The notes: generated from the letters alone by a model not told the origin. Numbered from the stretch's first letter, positions 23,084 to 30,978 are shown. The stretch: DNA of 32,972 nucleotides from Calothrix sp. MO_192.B10 (GCA_030065055.1 JASJDS010000033.1:1-32972); one strand, 5' to 3'. Translations and numbers: made by a program.

Positions 23084-25558
23084 ATGAGTAAACTATTGAT
23101 TTTTAGCTTGTTAGGAGGTGATTTTAACCAAGGATTTCCTGTGGTTACTGCTCAACTTTGGGATACTAAGCAATCATTAAATGTGAAATTTATCGGTAGT
23201 TTACCAGCAGTACCAGCACTTGCCAATATTTATCACAAATGGCGATTACTCTACGAAGCCGTACATTGTCGTTTGGGCAATAATCAACGGATAAAAGTGC
23301 ATCAGCAAGATATTACTAATATCTCTATAAATGAGTTCAATGATGTCTGTCAGCAGCTACAAAGGAATATTAATAGTTGGTTAAAAACTGAGTCATTCCA
23401 GAATATTGAGCGGCAGTTACGGACTTTACTTAGTCCTAAAGATGAAATTAGAGTCATTTTTGAAACAAATGTTGCCCTTTTGCATCGACTACCTTGGCAT
23501 TTGTGGGATTTTTTCGAGGATTATCCCCAGGCTGAATTAGCTTTAAGTAATCAAGAATATACATCTCCTCAGCTATTACAAAAATCCCCTACAGGTAAAG
23601 TCAAAATTTTAGCGATTTTAGGTAATAGCGTTGGTATTAATATTGAGAAAGACCGTTCTTGGTTAGAAGGTTTGGCAGATACCCAAGTCAAGTTTCTGGT
23701 GGAACCAAACCGCAGAGAATTGGATGAGCAACTGTGGAATCAGGATTGGGATATTCTCTTTTTTGCCGGACATAGTGCCAGTTTTGCAGATGGAGAAATA
23801 GGAGAAATAGAAATTAATCAGACAGAAAGTTTAACTATTCCCCAGTTAAGAAATGCACTGAAAAAAGCAATTATACATGGTTTAAAACTAGCAATTTTTA
23901 ACTCCTGTGACGGCATTGGTTTAGGGCGAAATTTGGCAGATTTAAATATTCCTCAAATGATTGTCATGCGGGAACCAATCCCAGATTTGGTAGCCCAAGA
24001 GTTTTTGAAAAACTTTCTTTTGGCCTTTGCAGGTGGTAAGACTTTATATGGGGCTGTGAGAGAAGCGCGAGCAAGATTACAAGGCTTAGAAAATGACTTT
24101 CCTTGTGCCAGTTGGTTACCTGTAATTTGCCAAAATCCTACAATTGTGCCAGTAAATTGGCAAGAACTCTGCGGGAATTTTAGTGATAATAAATCTCTAG
24201 ATATTGGTTCTATAAACACTGTTAATGATATTAAATCTCTAGAGAAAGACTCTATAAATAGTGATAGTAATATTAAGTCTCTAGATAAAGGTTATACAAA
24301 CAGGAGAATTTCGACTCCAAATTTTAACCTCTGGACTGTACTTTTTATTAGTGTAATGATAGCAGCTTCAATCCTAGGGTTGAGGTATTTAGGTGTTTTT
24401 CAAACAGCGGAACTGCGAACTTTAGACCAAATGTTGCGACTGCGAGCAAAAGAAGAGCAAGATTCAAGATTGCTAGTTGTTGAAATTACCGAAAAAGATA
24501 TCCAATCTTACCAACAAGAGATAGTCCGAGGCACAAAATCAATTCCAGATTATAAGTTAGCAGAATTACTTAACAAATTACAACAGTATCAACCACGAGT
24601 AATTGGACTGGATCTTTATCGAGATTCTCAAGATCCTAAAAAACCAAACCAGAGAAACCTTGCTGATGAACTAAAAGCAGATACAGTTGTTGTCCCTTGC
24701 AAAAGTAAAGATAGGAAATTTGACCCCCAAGGTGTAAAACCTCCGGAAAAAGTACCCGTAGAACGTCAAGGTTTTACCGATGGAATTGAGGATTCAGATT
24801 ATATAGTCCGTCGGCAAATTCTGATGATGGCGCAAGAACCATCATCATTATGTCAAACACCTTATTCATTAAATTGGCAATTAGCTAATCGTTACTTGTT
24901 CCATGAAAATATTACAGCTAATATAAATAAAGATAATATTAGGTTTGGGAATCTGGTATTGCAACCCTTAAAGCCGGGACGTAGTGGTGGCTACCAACAA
25001 GGAGTAGATTTAGGTGGCTTTCAAATATTAATCAACTATCGCGATCGCAATTTCCAAACAGTTTCTCTAGAAGATGTATTCAATGATAAAGTAAACCTTG
25101 ATTTAGTCAAAGATAAAGTAATTCTGATCGGAGTCACGGCTAACACTGTCAGCGATATTTGGTCAACTCCCTACAATGTTGTACAGCAATCTGCCAGGAC
25201 ACCAGGTGTGTTAATCCAAGGGCAAATGGTCAGTCAAATTATCAGTGCTGTTTTAGACAAAAGAGTTCTGCTTTGGGTTTTACCTTACTGGGGTGATATT
25301 CTGTGGATTTTAGCATGGTCTTTAATATCTGGTTTAATTATTTGGCGCATTGATTCGCGTTTGGCTCAAGGTTGCACCATTGTTGCTACAGTCGTAGTCT
25401 TATACGGAGTTTGTACAGTCATCATTAGTATATCAGGGGCATGGGTTCCTTTTATTCCTTCAGCCTTTGCTGTGGTTGCAACTGGGGTTGGTATCGCTGC
25501 GCGGAAGTATAGCGCTACGTGCTACTCCCTTCTCGGTGTAAGATTACCTATCTCCTAA
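23084..25558 (+). CDS. CHAT-CHASE2 membrane sensor/peptidase
   Basis: 824 aa. Residues 1-~360 are a CHAT caspase-like domain with the catalytic pair visible: His230 (FFAGHSASF) and Cys275 (AIFNSCDGIGLG). A linker with short repeats (SLDIGSINTVNDIKSLEKDS) follows, then a membrane helix at ~416-437. Next is a CHASE2 extracellular sensory domain (about 440-720: LRTLDQMLRLRAKEEQDSRL, VIGLDLYRDSQD, FTDGIEDSDYIVRR, VILIGVTANTVSDIW). Three helices close the protein (~729-756, 764-787, 790-806), as is usual after CHASE2. Signal sensing outside the cytoplasm and a protease-like domain inside is the implied layout. The final residues (RKYSATCYSLLG) translate a dispersed repeat. It is third in line after the sigma-like and DUF1822 genes. 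Confidence 0.92.
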   Translation: MSKLLIFSLLGGDFNQGFPVVTAQLWDTKQSLNVKFIGSLPAVPALANIYHKWRLLYEAVHCRLGNNQRIKVHQQDITNISINEFNDVCQQLQRNINSWLKTESFQNIERQLRTLLSPKDEIRVIFETNVALLHRLPWHLWDFFEDYPQAELALSNQEYTSPQLLQKSPTGKVKILAILGNSVGINIEKDRSWLEGLADTQVKFLVEPNRRELDEQLWNQDWDILFFAGHSASFADGEIGEIEINQTESLTIPQLRNALKKAIIHGLKLAIFNSCDGIGLGRNLADLNIPQMIVMREPIPDLVAQEFLKNFLLAFAGGKTLYGAVREARARLQGLENDFPCASWLPVICQNPTIVPVNWQELCGNFSDNKSLDIGSINTVNDIKSLEKDSINSDSNIKSLDKGYTNRRISTPNFNLWTVLFISVMIAASILGLRYLGVFQTAELRTLDQMLRLRAKEEQDSRLLVVEITEKDIQSYQQEIVRGTKSIPDYKLAELLNKLQQYQPRVIGLDLYRDSQDPKKPNQRNLADELKADTVVVPCKSKDRKFDPQGVKPPEKVPVERQGFTDGIEDSDYIVRRQILMMAQEPSSLCQTPYSLNWQLANRYLFHENITANINKDNIRFGNLVLQPLKPGRSGGYQQGVDLGGFQILINYRDRNFQTVSLEDVFNDKVNLDLVKDKVILIGVTANTVSDIWSTPYNVVQQSARTPGVLIQGQMVSQIISAVLDKRVLLWVLPYWGDILWILAWSLISGLIIWRIDSRLAQGCTIVATVVVLYGVCTVIISISGAWVPFIPSAFAVVATGVGIAARKYSATCYSLLGVRLPIS

Positions 25559-25977
25559 ACCTCTCTATCCTCTGTGTTCTCTGCGCCTCTGTGGTTTTTT
25601 AATCAGTAATCTTTGGGCGGGATAGGAGTAGTCAAAAGTCAAAATTCACGCATTCAAAAATTGACTATTCGTAGGTTTCAGCCCTCAACAATGTCCTAAT
25701 AGCAATTTGAAAAAAGAATGCGACAGATGGGTAGGGGTTTAGCACTGCGCTTTACCCCTACGTTTTGATAAAAGTTTTTTTGAAATTTATTTTTAGTATT
25801 AAATACTACTATATTAACAAGCTTTTCCTCAGTTTTTTTTGTGAGTAAGCAAGAGCGTTGTTTTCTGTAACTTATTTAAAACAAGGTTTTCAGACTGTAC
25901 ATGGTGGCAGATTATCTCTTTACTATATTTACGCCGTATTGTAAAAAATAGGCTCTTCAGATAGGAGCGAGTTCAGT
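25559..25977. other. Intergenic region
   Basis: No gene is supported. The sequence begins with a CTCTGTG/CTCTGCGCC pyrimidine-rich spacer repeat and a dyad GTAGGGGTTTAGCACTGCGCTTTACCCCTAC (arms GTAGGGGT at about 25730 and ACCCCTAC near 25755), which could end the CHAT-CHASE2 transcript. The remaining bases are AT-rich. Confidence 0.4.
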
Positions 25978-26098
25978 AATATCTCCGTACTGATGGCTGT
26001 CAAAAATTTTTTAGTAAGCCAAAGGTGAATAAAACGAAAAAACCCAACCAATTAGTTAATAGTAGGACTTGGCATTATGTCAAGATACCACTAAAAAC
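25978..26098 (+). promoter_or_regulatory. ~121-bp duplicated leader, copy 1
   Basis: It aligns over its whole length with 29300-29420 at roughly 93% identity by eye. It ends 48 bases before the lectin-like gene. It contains a hairpin CTTGGC-ATTAT-GTCAAG (26068-26084), whose stem is kept in copy 2. It may be a shared promoter/5' leader or a non-coding RNA gene. Confidence 0.65.
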
Positions 26099-26146
26099 TT
26101 TTCAAACATTCTCTGATACCAAAATACGAAAATTAGGAAAGAAAAA

Positions 26147-28618
26147 ATGGCTGTAACATTTCGCGATGGTTCTCCTTGGTCTTCTAAACAGACTGAAAAG
26201 ATTAATGATTTGATAAAAATCTATGCCCCTTACGTGTACTTTCATGAAGCGGAATTGTATTTCCCGACTTCGGTGGAATGGTTCCTAAGGTCTTCTATTC
26301 TTGTAGACAGCGACGGGAATGTCGTTAAAGAAACAATAAACGAACAAGAAAATCTGGGTAATGATGAGAACAAATATTACTCAAATCATAACCTTGTGCT
26401 CAAAAATACAAATCCAGGAGACATAAACGATTGGAAAAATAAGATTTACGAAGGTATGCTTGGGGACGATAAGATGGCAAATGCCCCTATGTATGCGACA
26501 ATCGAAGTTGACGATTATACTCTCACTATTATTTACCACTTCTTTTACGCCTACAGTGGTCCTCAAACAGGTCAATATTTTGGCGAATTTTTTACGCCTC
26601 ACACCGCTGAACATCAAGGGGACTGGGAGGCTTTTGCTGTTCGCTTAAATCAAAATTGTTCTGAAGTTTTGGCATACGGTTATTCAGCCCATGGGGATAT
26701 AACTTGGATAAAGGAGAGAGTTGAAATTGAAGATAGCACTCATGCAACTGTTTACTCATCGTTGTTCACTCATGGTAACTATCCCTTTGCTTCAAGGTAC
26801 GTATTGAAGAGAATTTCAGTGCCGGTTCCTCCTTTTGGTCATATTAATTTTGGTGATCTGACTTACAATAAAGGAATCACAAAAAAAGAGGATAGGTCAA
26901 GATGGGTTCCTAGTGAATATATATACATTGATTATGAAGATAAGAACAATATCAAAAAATTCCCGTGGGCTTATTATCAAGGTCGTTGGGGTGCTCACGT
27001 AGAGTTTAAAATAGAAGCTTTCCGAAGACTTGGCAATGGTATATTTACAGGAGTCTATAACAGGTCACCGAATAGTGAGCAGAGAGCCGTAGTAGCAGAA
27101 GCGATTGTTCTAGTTCCAATTTTTACTGCTATAGCTGGTCTTGGTCTAGTCACAGGAGCCGCGGCCACAGGAGTAGGAGGCGCAGTCACTAAGGATATTA
27201 AAATCATAGATTCTAATGGACCACAAACACCCTGGTATAGTGGAGTATATAAGAAGTTTTTGGGTTCTATTTATAAAATAACAACCCATACAGGACAAGG
27301 GTCAAACGATGGTTCAGATGCTTCAATGCAGATTAGAATGTTTGAACCCCCTGGAAATTTGATTGGTCAGCTTTTAACATCCCGAAGAAGAGACAGAGGA
27401 GAAGTCGTAGATTATTTGGAAATTAGAGATAATGATATCAGTCCTTTGCCATCAGTCATTGAAGTTTTTGGTGGCCATCATGATTTTTGGCGATGCTCAA
27501 AAATTGTTATTGAGAGAGCTGGAGGTTCTTCTACCGCAGAATTCAATTTTAATCAATCGTTTAGAGGTAATAAGACGGGCTGGATAACAAGACACAAGTC
27601 AACAATAAACACCATTGCCTTAAAAGCTAATAATGGACAGTTTGTTACTGCTGAAGGTGGAGGTGGGAAAGAGCTTCTAGCGAATCGCGATATTATTGGC
27701 TCATGGGAAACCTTTGAACTTATTGATTTGAGTAACAGTAGAATTGCCTTAAAAGCTAATAATGGACAGTTTGTTACTGCTGAAGGTGGAGGTGGGAAAG
27801 AGCTTCTAGCGAATCGCGATATTATTGGCTCATGGGAGACCTTTGAAGCTCATAGAAATACCATCAAAAGAGATTTCGTTTATATTTACGAAGATGTAAA
27901 TTTTGATGGGAAAAGCGCAGAATTGTTGCCCGGAGACTATGATATGTCCAGTCTAGGTATTCCCAATGATAGCCTCAGTTCGCTAAAAGTTCCATTGGGA
28001 ATGAAAGTCACTCTGTATGAACATCACGGCTTCGCAGGACGCAGTAAAACTTTTACTCACGATACACCTCGGGTAGACGACTTCAATGACATCACTTCCT
28101 CTATAAAAGTAGAAGGAATCCCTATCCGACTGATGTCGATGTGGGGAGTAGGAACTAACGGTAATCTTGGAAAAGCAAATGCAAATGGTACAGGATGGGA
28201 CGATGCTGGTGTCATCGGCGGATGGACTCTTAAAATGATCGCATTTGATCAACAAGGACTTATGTGGGGGGTAGGAACTGAAGGTAACCTTCTAAAAGCA
28301 AATGGTACAGGATGGGACAATGCTGGTGTCATCGGCGGATGGACTCTTAAAATGATCGCATTTGATCAACAAGGACTTATGTGGGGGGTAGGAACTGAAG
28401 GTAACCTTGGAAAAGCAAATGGTACAGGATGGGACGATCTTGGTTTCCCCGGCGGATGGACTCTTAAAATGATCGCATTTGATCAACAAGGACTTATGTG
28501 GGGGGTAGGAACTGAAGGTAACCTTGGAAAAGCAAATGGTACAGGATGGGACGATCTTGGTTTCCTCGGCGGATGGACTCTTAAAATGATCGCATTTGAT
28601 CAACAAGGACAGATGTAG
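26147..28618 (+). CDS. Multidomain Vps62 / lectin-like protein
   Basis: 823 aa. Residues ~15-300 match the Vps62 (DUF946) fold: YAPYVYFHEAELYFPTSVEW, EHQGDWEAFAVRL, WVPSEY and YYQGRWGAHVEF. A hydrophobic glycine/alanine-rich segment (about 317-345, VLVPIFTAIAGLGLVTGAAA) follows, with pore- or membrane-insertion character. Then come a PLAT-like part (~370-475, YKITTHTGQGSNDGSDASMQ), two near-identical 43-residue beta-trefoil-like repeats (~488-568, IALKANNGQFVTAEGGGG), a beta/gamma-crystallin domain (~577-655, VYIYEDVNFDGKSAELLPGD), and four tachylectin-2-like repeats (665-822, MWGVGTEGNLGKANGTGWDD). A GAAAG ribosome binding site precedes the ATG. No signal peptide. The layout suggests a sugar- or membrane-binding protein, perhaps a toxin or defence effector; that is inference. 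Confidence 0.8.
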   Translation: MAVTFRDGSPWSSKQTEKINDLIKIYAPYVYFHEAELYFPTSVEWFLRSSILVDSDGNVVKETINEQENLGNDENKYYSNHNLVLKNTNPGDINDWKNKIYEGMLGDDKMANAPMYATIEVDDYTLTIIYHFFYAYSGPQTGQYFGEFFTPHTAEHQGDWEAFAVRLNQNCSEVLAYGYSAHGDITWIKERVEIEDSTHATVYSSLFTHGNYPFASRYVLKRISVPVPPFGHINFGDLTYNKGITKKEDRSRWVPSEYIYIDYEDKNNIKKFPWAYYQGRWGAHVEFKIEAFRRLGNGIFTGVYNRSPNSEQRAVVAEAIVLVPIFTAIAGLGLVTGAAATGVGGAVTKDIKIIDSNGPQTPWYSGVYKKFLGSIYKITTHTGQGSNDGSDASMQIRMFEPPGNLIGQLLTSRRRDRGEVVDYLEIRDNDISPLPSVIEVFGGHHDFWRCSKIVIERAGGSSTAEFNFNQSFRGNKTGWITRHKSTINTIALKANNGQFVTAEGGGGKELLANRDIIGSWETFELIDLSNSRIALKANNGQFVTAEGGGGKELLANRDIIGSWETFEAHRNTIKRDFVYIYEDVNFDGKSAELLPGDYDMSSLGIPNDSLSSLKVPLGMKVTLYEHHGFAGRSKTFTHDTPRVDDFNDITSSIKVEGIPIRLMSMWGVGTNGNLGKANANGTGWDDAGVIGGWTLKMIAFDQQGLMWGVGTEGNLLKANGTGWDNAGVIGGWTLKMIAFDQQGLMWGVGTEGNLGKANGTGWDDLGFPGGWTLKMIAFDQQGLMWGVGTEGNLGKANGTGWDDLGFLGGWTLKMIAFDQQGQM
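27614..27847 (+). repeat. Two near-identical trefoil-like coding repeats
   Basis: 27614-27718 and 27743-27847 (105 bases each, period 129) differ at one position by eye (GGGAAAC versus GGGAGAC). Such identity implies a very recent duplication or ongoing gene conversion. Confidence 0.85.
28139..28615 (+). repeat. Four tachylectin-like coding repeats
   Basis: Unit starts at 28139, 28262, 28379 and 28496; the first unit is 123 bases and the other three are 117 (41 and 39 residues). The last three are almost identical. The fifth begins with ATG at 28613 but meets TAG where the others have TGG (Trp), ending the protein. Confidence 0.85.
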
Positions 28619-28689
28619 GGGTAGGGCGTGTTTTCAAACTATAACCACAATAAAATTGGGTGCGACTCTTTTGGGAATACGGTGTATGA

Positions 28690-28906
28690 TAGGGCTTGCT
28701 GAAAAAGTCCAGCATAACTAATCTAGAAGCTACACAGCTTGCTTTCATAATAGTTCCCGTCCCTTCATTTTTAAATTTAACTAGCGATCGCCAACACAAG
28801 TGCAAGGTTTTTGAGACTATAGATGTTATAGCCTTGCACTTGTTTTTGGGAAAAAAGCTTGAAACCCTTATCTGTCATGCGTTCCAATCTTATTCAGCAA
28901 GCCCTA
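28690..28906. mobile_element. MITE-like element with 14-bp terminal inverted repeats
   Basis: TAGGGCTTGCTGAA (28690-28703) and TTCAGCAAGCCCTA (28893-28906) are exact reverse complements, 217 bp outside to outside. The interior has no transposase but contains a HIP1 site and a 12-bp hairpin ACAAGTGCAAGG (28796-28807) / CCTTGCACTTGT (28832-28843). It separates the end of the lectin-like gene from a domain fragment downstream. Confidence 0.75.
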
Positions 28907-29095
28907 ATTAGCGTTTCCGAGGATAATGTGACTATTGACATGAGTGCTTATAATCGTCCAGAGGCTACGGGTAAAATTGTTAGTCACAATAAAATTTCAG
29001 TGACTTTCAAAGATGATGCTACTTTTACGGGTGAACTTGTTAATAAAGAGCGGATTGAATGGTCCAATGGCACCGTCTGGCATCGCTCTCAATGA
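28859..29095 (+). pseudogene. C-terminal domain fragment, 5' end replaced by the MITE
   Basis: Only the part after the MITE is convincing (from about 28907): ISVSEDNVTIDMSAYNRPEA, then TGKIVSHNKISVTFKDDATF and WSNGTVWHRSQ. This is a small all-beta domain of the sort found singly or in tandem at the ends of bacterial lectin-like and secreted proteins. The first 16 residues are encoded by MITE sequence. It is on the same strand as the lectin-like gene, so it may be that gene's former last domain or a small neighbour. Confidence 0.5.
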
Positions 29096-29195
29096 AGGAA
29101 GAAATTCCAGCATCTCATGATTCCTTTGCTACTAGGTTAGTTATTTCACAACTTTAAGGCTCTATTTCCTTGTTCTCAGAGGATGTTTGACTCTC

Positions 29196-29260
29196 AACTA
29201 GCACATTTTATAACCCTTATAGAGCAGGGATTTTAGCCAAATAATAAAAATGTGCTAGTT
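29196..29260. repeat. 65-bp element with 14-bp inverted repeats
   Basis: AACTAGCACATTTT (29196-29209) and AAAATGTGCTAGTT (29247-29260) are exact reverse complements with a 37-base centre. It could be a tiny MITE, an IS scar, or a terminator-like hairpin for the fragment ending at 29095. Confidence 0.6.
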
Positions 29261-29299
29261 TCATTCGTTGGGAGGGGATTTAATAATTTTGACTTCCCC

Positions 29300-29420
29300 A
29301 ATATCTCTGTGCTGATGGCTGTCAAAAATTTTCTAGTAAGCCAAAGGTGAATAAAAGGAAAAAACCCAACCAATTAATTAATAGTAGGACTTGGCATTAT
29401 GCCGAGATACCACTCAAAAC
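29300..29420 (+). promoter_or_regulatory. ~121-bp duplicated leader, copy 2
   Basis: Matches 25978-26098. The hairpin here is CTTGGC-ATTAT-GCCGAG (29390-29406). Two of the differences from copy 1 fall in the right arm and both keep pairing through G-T pairs. It lies 192 bases before the first of the tandem small genes. Confidence 0.65.
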
Positions 29421-29577
29421 CTGCAAGATGCCGTCTTAAGAGTGTAGAGACAAAAAAAGAGAAATCTAAATTTTGTTCAAACTCAAATATATATCAGGTT
29501 TCTTCCAAGCAGAATTTGATGTTAAAAAGCTCGATTTCTCAAAAGAGAAAATCATGTTTACTAATTCGCCCAAGGAA

Positions 29578-30140
29578 TTACACAACTAATTGATTAATAG
29601 GAGTAAAAAACCATGACTTACACACAAAATTATCACAATCAAAACTACTGTGAATGCGAGTTTACAGTTCCAATTAAATTGAATGTTCCTATCACCATTA
29701 ATCCCGAAGTGTACATTAATCCCGTACCTGTGAAAAGGCAAACATTGCCTGTTGTCATTCAGCCAGACTTGATGTTAGAGCCGGAAGTAAAAGCTAAAGC
29801 ACCCCTGTGTTATCCCCAGTCTGAATGTGAATCACAGCCATTACCATATCAAAGCCAAGAAGTGCTACCAGCTAGTAATTAAATGCTAATAACTTACACA
29901 ACTAATTGATTAATAGGAGTAAAAAACCATGACTTACACACAAAATTATCACAATCAAAACTACTGTGAATGCGAGTTTACAGTTCCAATCAAATTGAAT
30001 GTTCCTATCACCATTAATCCCGAAGTATGCATTAACCATGTATCTGTGACAAAACAAATATTGCCTGTTGTCATTCAGCCAGACTTGATATTAGAGCCGG
30101 AAGTAAAAGCTAAAGCACCTGTGTGCTATTCCCAAAATGG
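29578..30140 (+). repeat. Tandem gene duplication, period 316 bases
   Basis: The unit begins with TTACACAACTAATTGATTAA (29578 and 29894), includes the ribosome binding site AGGAG and the first ~62 codons, and loses similarity at the 3' ends of the genes (after about 29824 and 30140). Confidence 0.85.
29613..29882 (+). CDS. Small tandem-duplicated protein, copy 1
   Basis: 89 aa; AGGAG nine bases before the ATG. Sequence: MTYTQNYHNQNYCECEFTVP, then alternating beta-like, proline-punctuated segments (IKLNVPITINPEVYINPVPV, LPVVIQPDLMLEPEVKAKAP) and a variable Gln/Ser-rich tail. No signal peptide or known domain. The Cys-x-Cys near the start and the regular hydrophobic-Pro pattern suggest a structural or assembly protein. 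A conserved N-terminus with a divergent tail also recalls peptide precursors, but no modifying enzyme is nearby. Transcribed with copy 2. Confidence 0.7.
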   Translation: MTYTQNYHNQNYCECEFTVPIKLNVPITINPEVYINPVPVKRQTLPVVIQPDLMLEPEVKAKAPLCYPQSECESQPLPYQSQEVLPASN

Positions 30141-30198
30141 CTATGAAAGCAAAAATGGGCAAAACCAAGATTTGATGCAATCAGTAGAAATTGAATAG
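29929..30198 (+). CDS. Small tandem-duplicated protein, copy 2
   Basis: 89 aa, with the same N-terminal 33 residues as copy 1, close similarity to about residue 64 (PEVKAKAPVCYSQNG), then an unrelated tail ending DLMQSVEIE. Same ribosome binding site and leader as copy 1, 46 bases after its stop. A strong terminator-like hairpin follows at 30241-30274, so the two genes probably form one transcript. Function unknown. Confidence 0.7.
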   Translation: MTYTQNYHNQNYCECEFTVPIKLNVPITINPEVCINHVSVTKQILPVVIQPDLILEPEVKAKAPVCYSQNGYESKNGQNQDLMQSVEIE

Positions 30199-30240
30199 TA
30201 AATATTTTGTCATTTCTGTGTAGATTCTAATTAACTTAAT

Positions 30241-30274
30241 ATTCACACCATCCTTATCTGCTGATGGTGTGAAT
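30241..30274 (+). terminator. Intrinsic-terminator-like hairpin
   Basis: ATTCACACCATC (30241-30252), 10-base loop, GATGGTGTGAAT (30263-30274): a perfect 12-bp stem followed by TATTTCC. It lies 42 bases after the second tandem gene. The T tract is short. Confidence 0.65.
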
Positions 30275-30529
30275 TATTTCCATCAATTATGCAGTATTTA
30301 TCACTTAAAAGCATTTGTGACAATTTAAAAGCGAATGCATTTTGTCAATACCTCTAAGTATAGAAATAAATTTTAACGAGAATATTTTGCTTAACTTAGG
30401 ACATAGCTGTGTAGTTTTCGTAGCCATATATGCCCAGGATCGCGATCGCTTTTACAATGCCAAAGATAAAGCTGTGTGTCGATCCAAATAATTGTCAAAT
30501 TTCCCTCCAAAAATTAATGCAGTTATACA
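30275..30529. other. Intergenic, no gene seen
   Basis: AT-rich, with one HIP1-type site (GGATCGCGATCGC, about 30437-30449). The next gene ends here from the other strand. No structured element is apparent. Confidence 0.4.
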
Positions 30530-30943
30530 TTACATCAACGGCATTAAGTCTGGTTCTACCCAATCTAGTCTTGCTGCTTTCGACATTAATCTATCTCGGC
30601 TGTAATACCGAAATGGAAGCGACTTATCTCCATAGCGATTAATTAGCTCATCTGCAAGGAAATCAATTGGTTGTGAAAAATCTGCTTGCTGAATGAATTT
30701 GTTAATGAGCCATATATAAAACAGAGTGATTGTCTCGTGATATCCTTGGCTTTCTGTATTTTCAATTCCACAGGCAATATTATATTTTTTTATACTCTGG
30801 CGCAATTTTTGAATAGATTCATCTTGCGGATAGTGGAGTAAATGCCACAATCCAACTCTGAGATGGGTGTGATGAGTCCACTCTGACTTGGGGAGAGTAC
30901 ATGATATAAATGCTTCTACCAATCTATCTGTCAATGAACTCAT
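30530..30943 (-). CDS. Conserved hypothetical protein, 137 aa
   Basis: Soluble, mainly helical. It contains motifs I have seen in a widespread uncharacterised bacterial family: EWTHHTHLRVGLWHLLHYP, then LRQSIKKYNIACGIENTESQ and GYHETITLFYIWLI. Several histidines (H24, H25, H27 region and YHET) could form a metal site. The family's function is unknown to me. The start at 30943 is 36 bases from the ECF41-type promoter on the opposite strand, so it is divergent from the azoreductase operon; these proteins are often near small oxidoreductase genes, but a common role is a guess. Confidence 0.65.
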   Translation of the reverse strand: MSSLTDRLVEAFISCTLPKSEWTHHTHLRVGLWHLLHYPQDESIQKLRQSIKKYNIACGIENTESQGYHETITLFYIWLINKFIQQADFSQPIDFLADELINRYGDKSLPFRYYSRDRLMSKAARLDWVEPDLMPLM

Positions 30944-30978
30944 AACATTACAAACGGTTTTTATGAATCCCTGGCAAC

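Noticed and set aside
27983-28606. Minus-strand open frames behind the crystallin and tachylectin repeats
   Set aside because: Shadows of the repeats; the translation is repetitive and Cys/Ser-rich without a family.
29399-29593. Open frame of 64 codons (MPRYHSKPARCRL...)
   Set aside because: It begins inside the duplicated leader hairpin; the same position in the other copy stops after a few codons. No ribosome binding site and composition like non-coding DNA.
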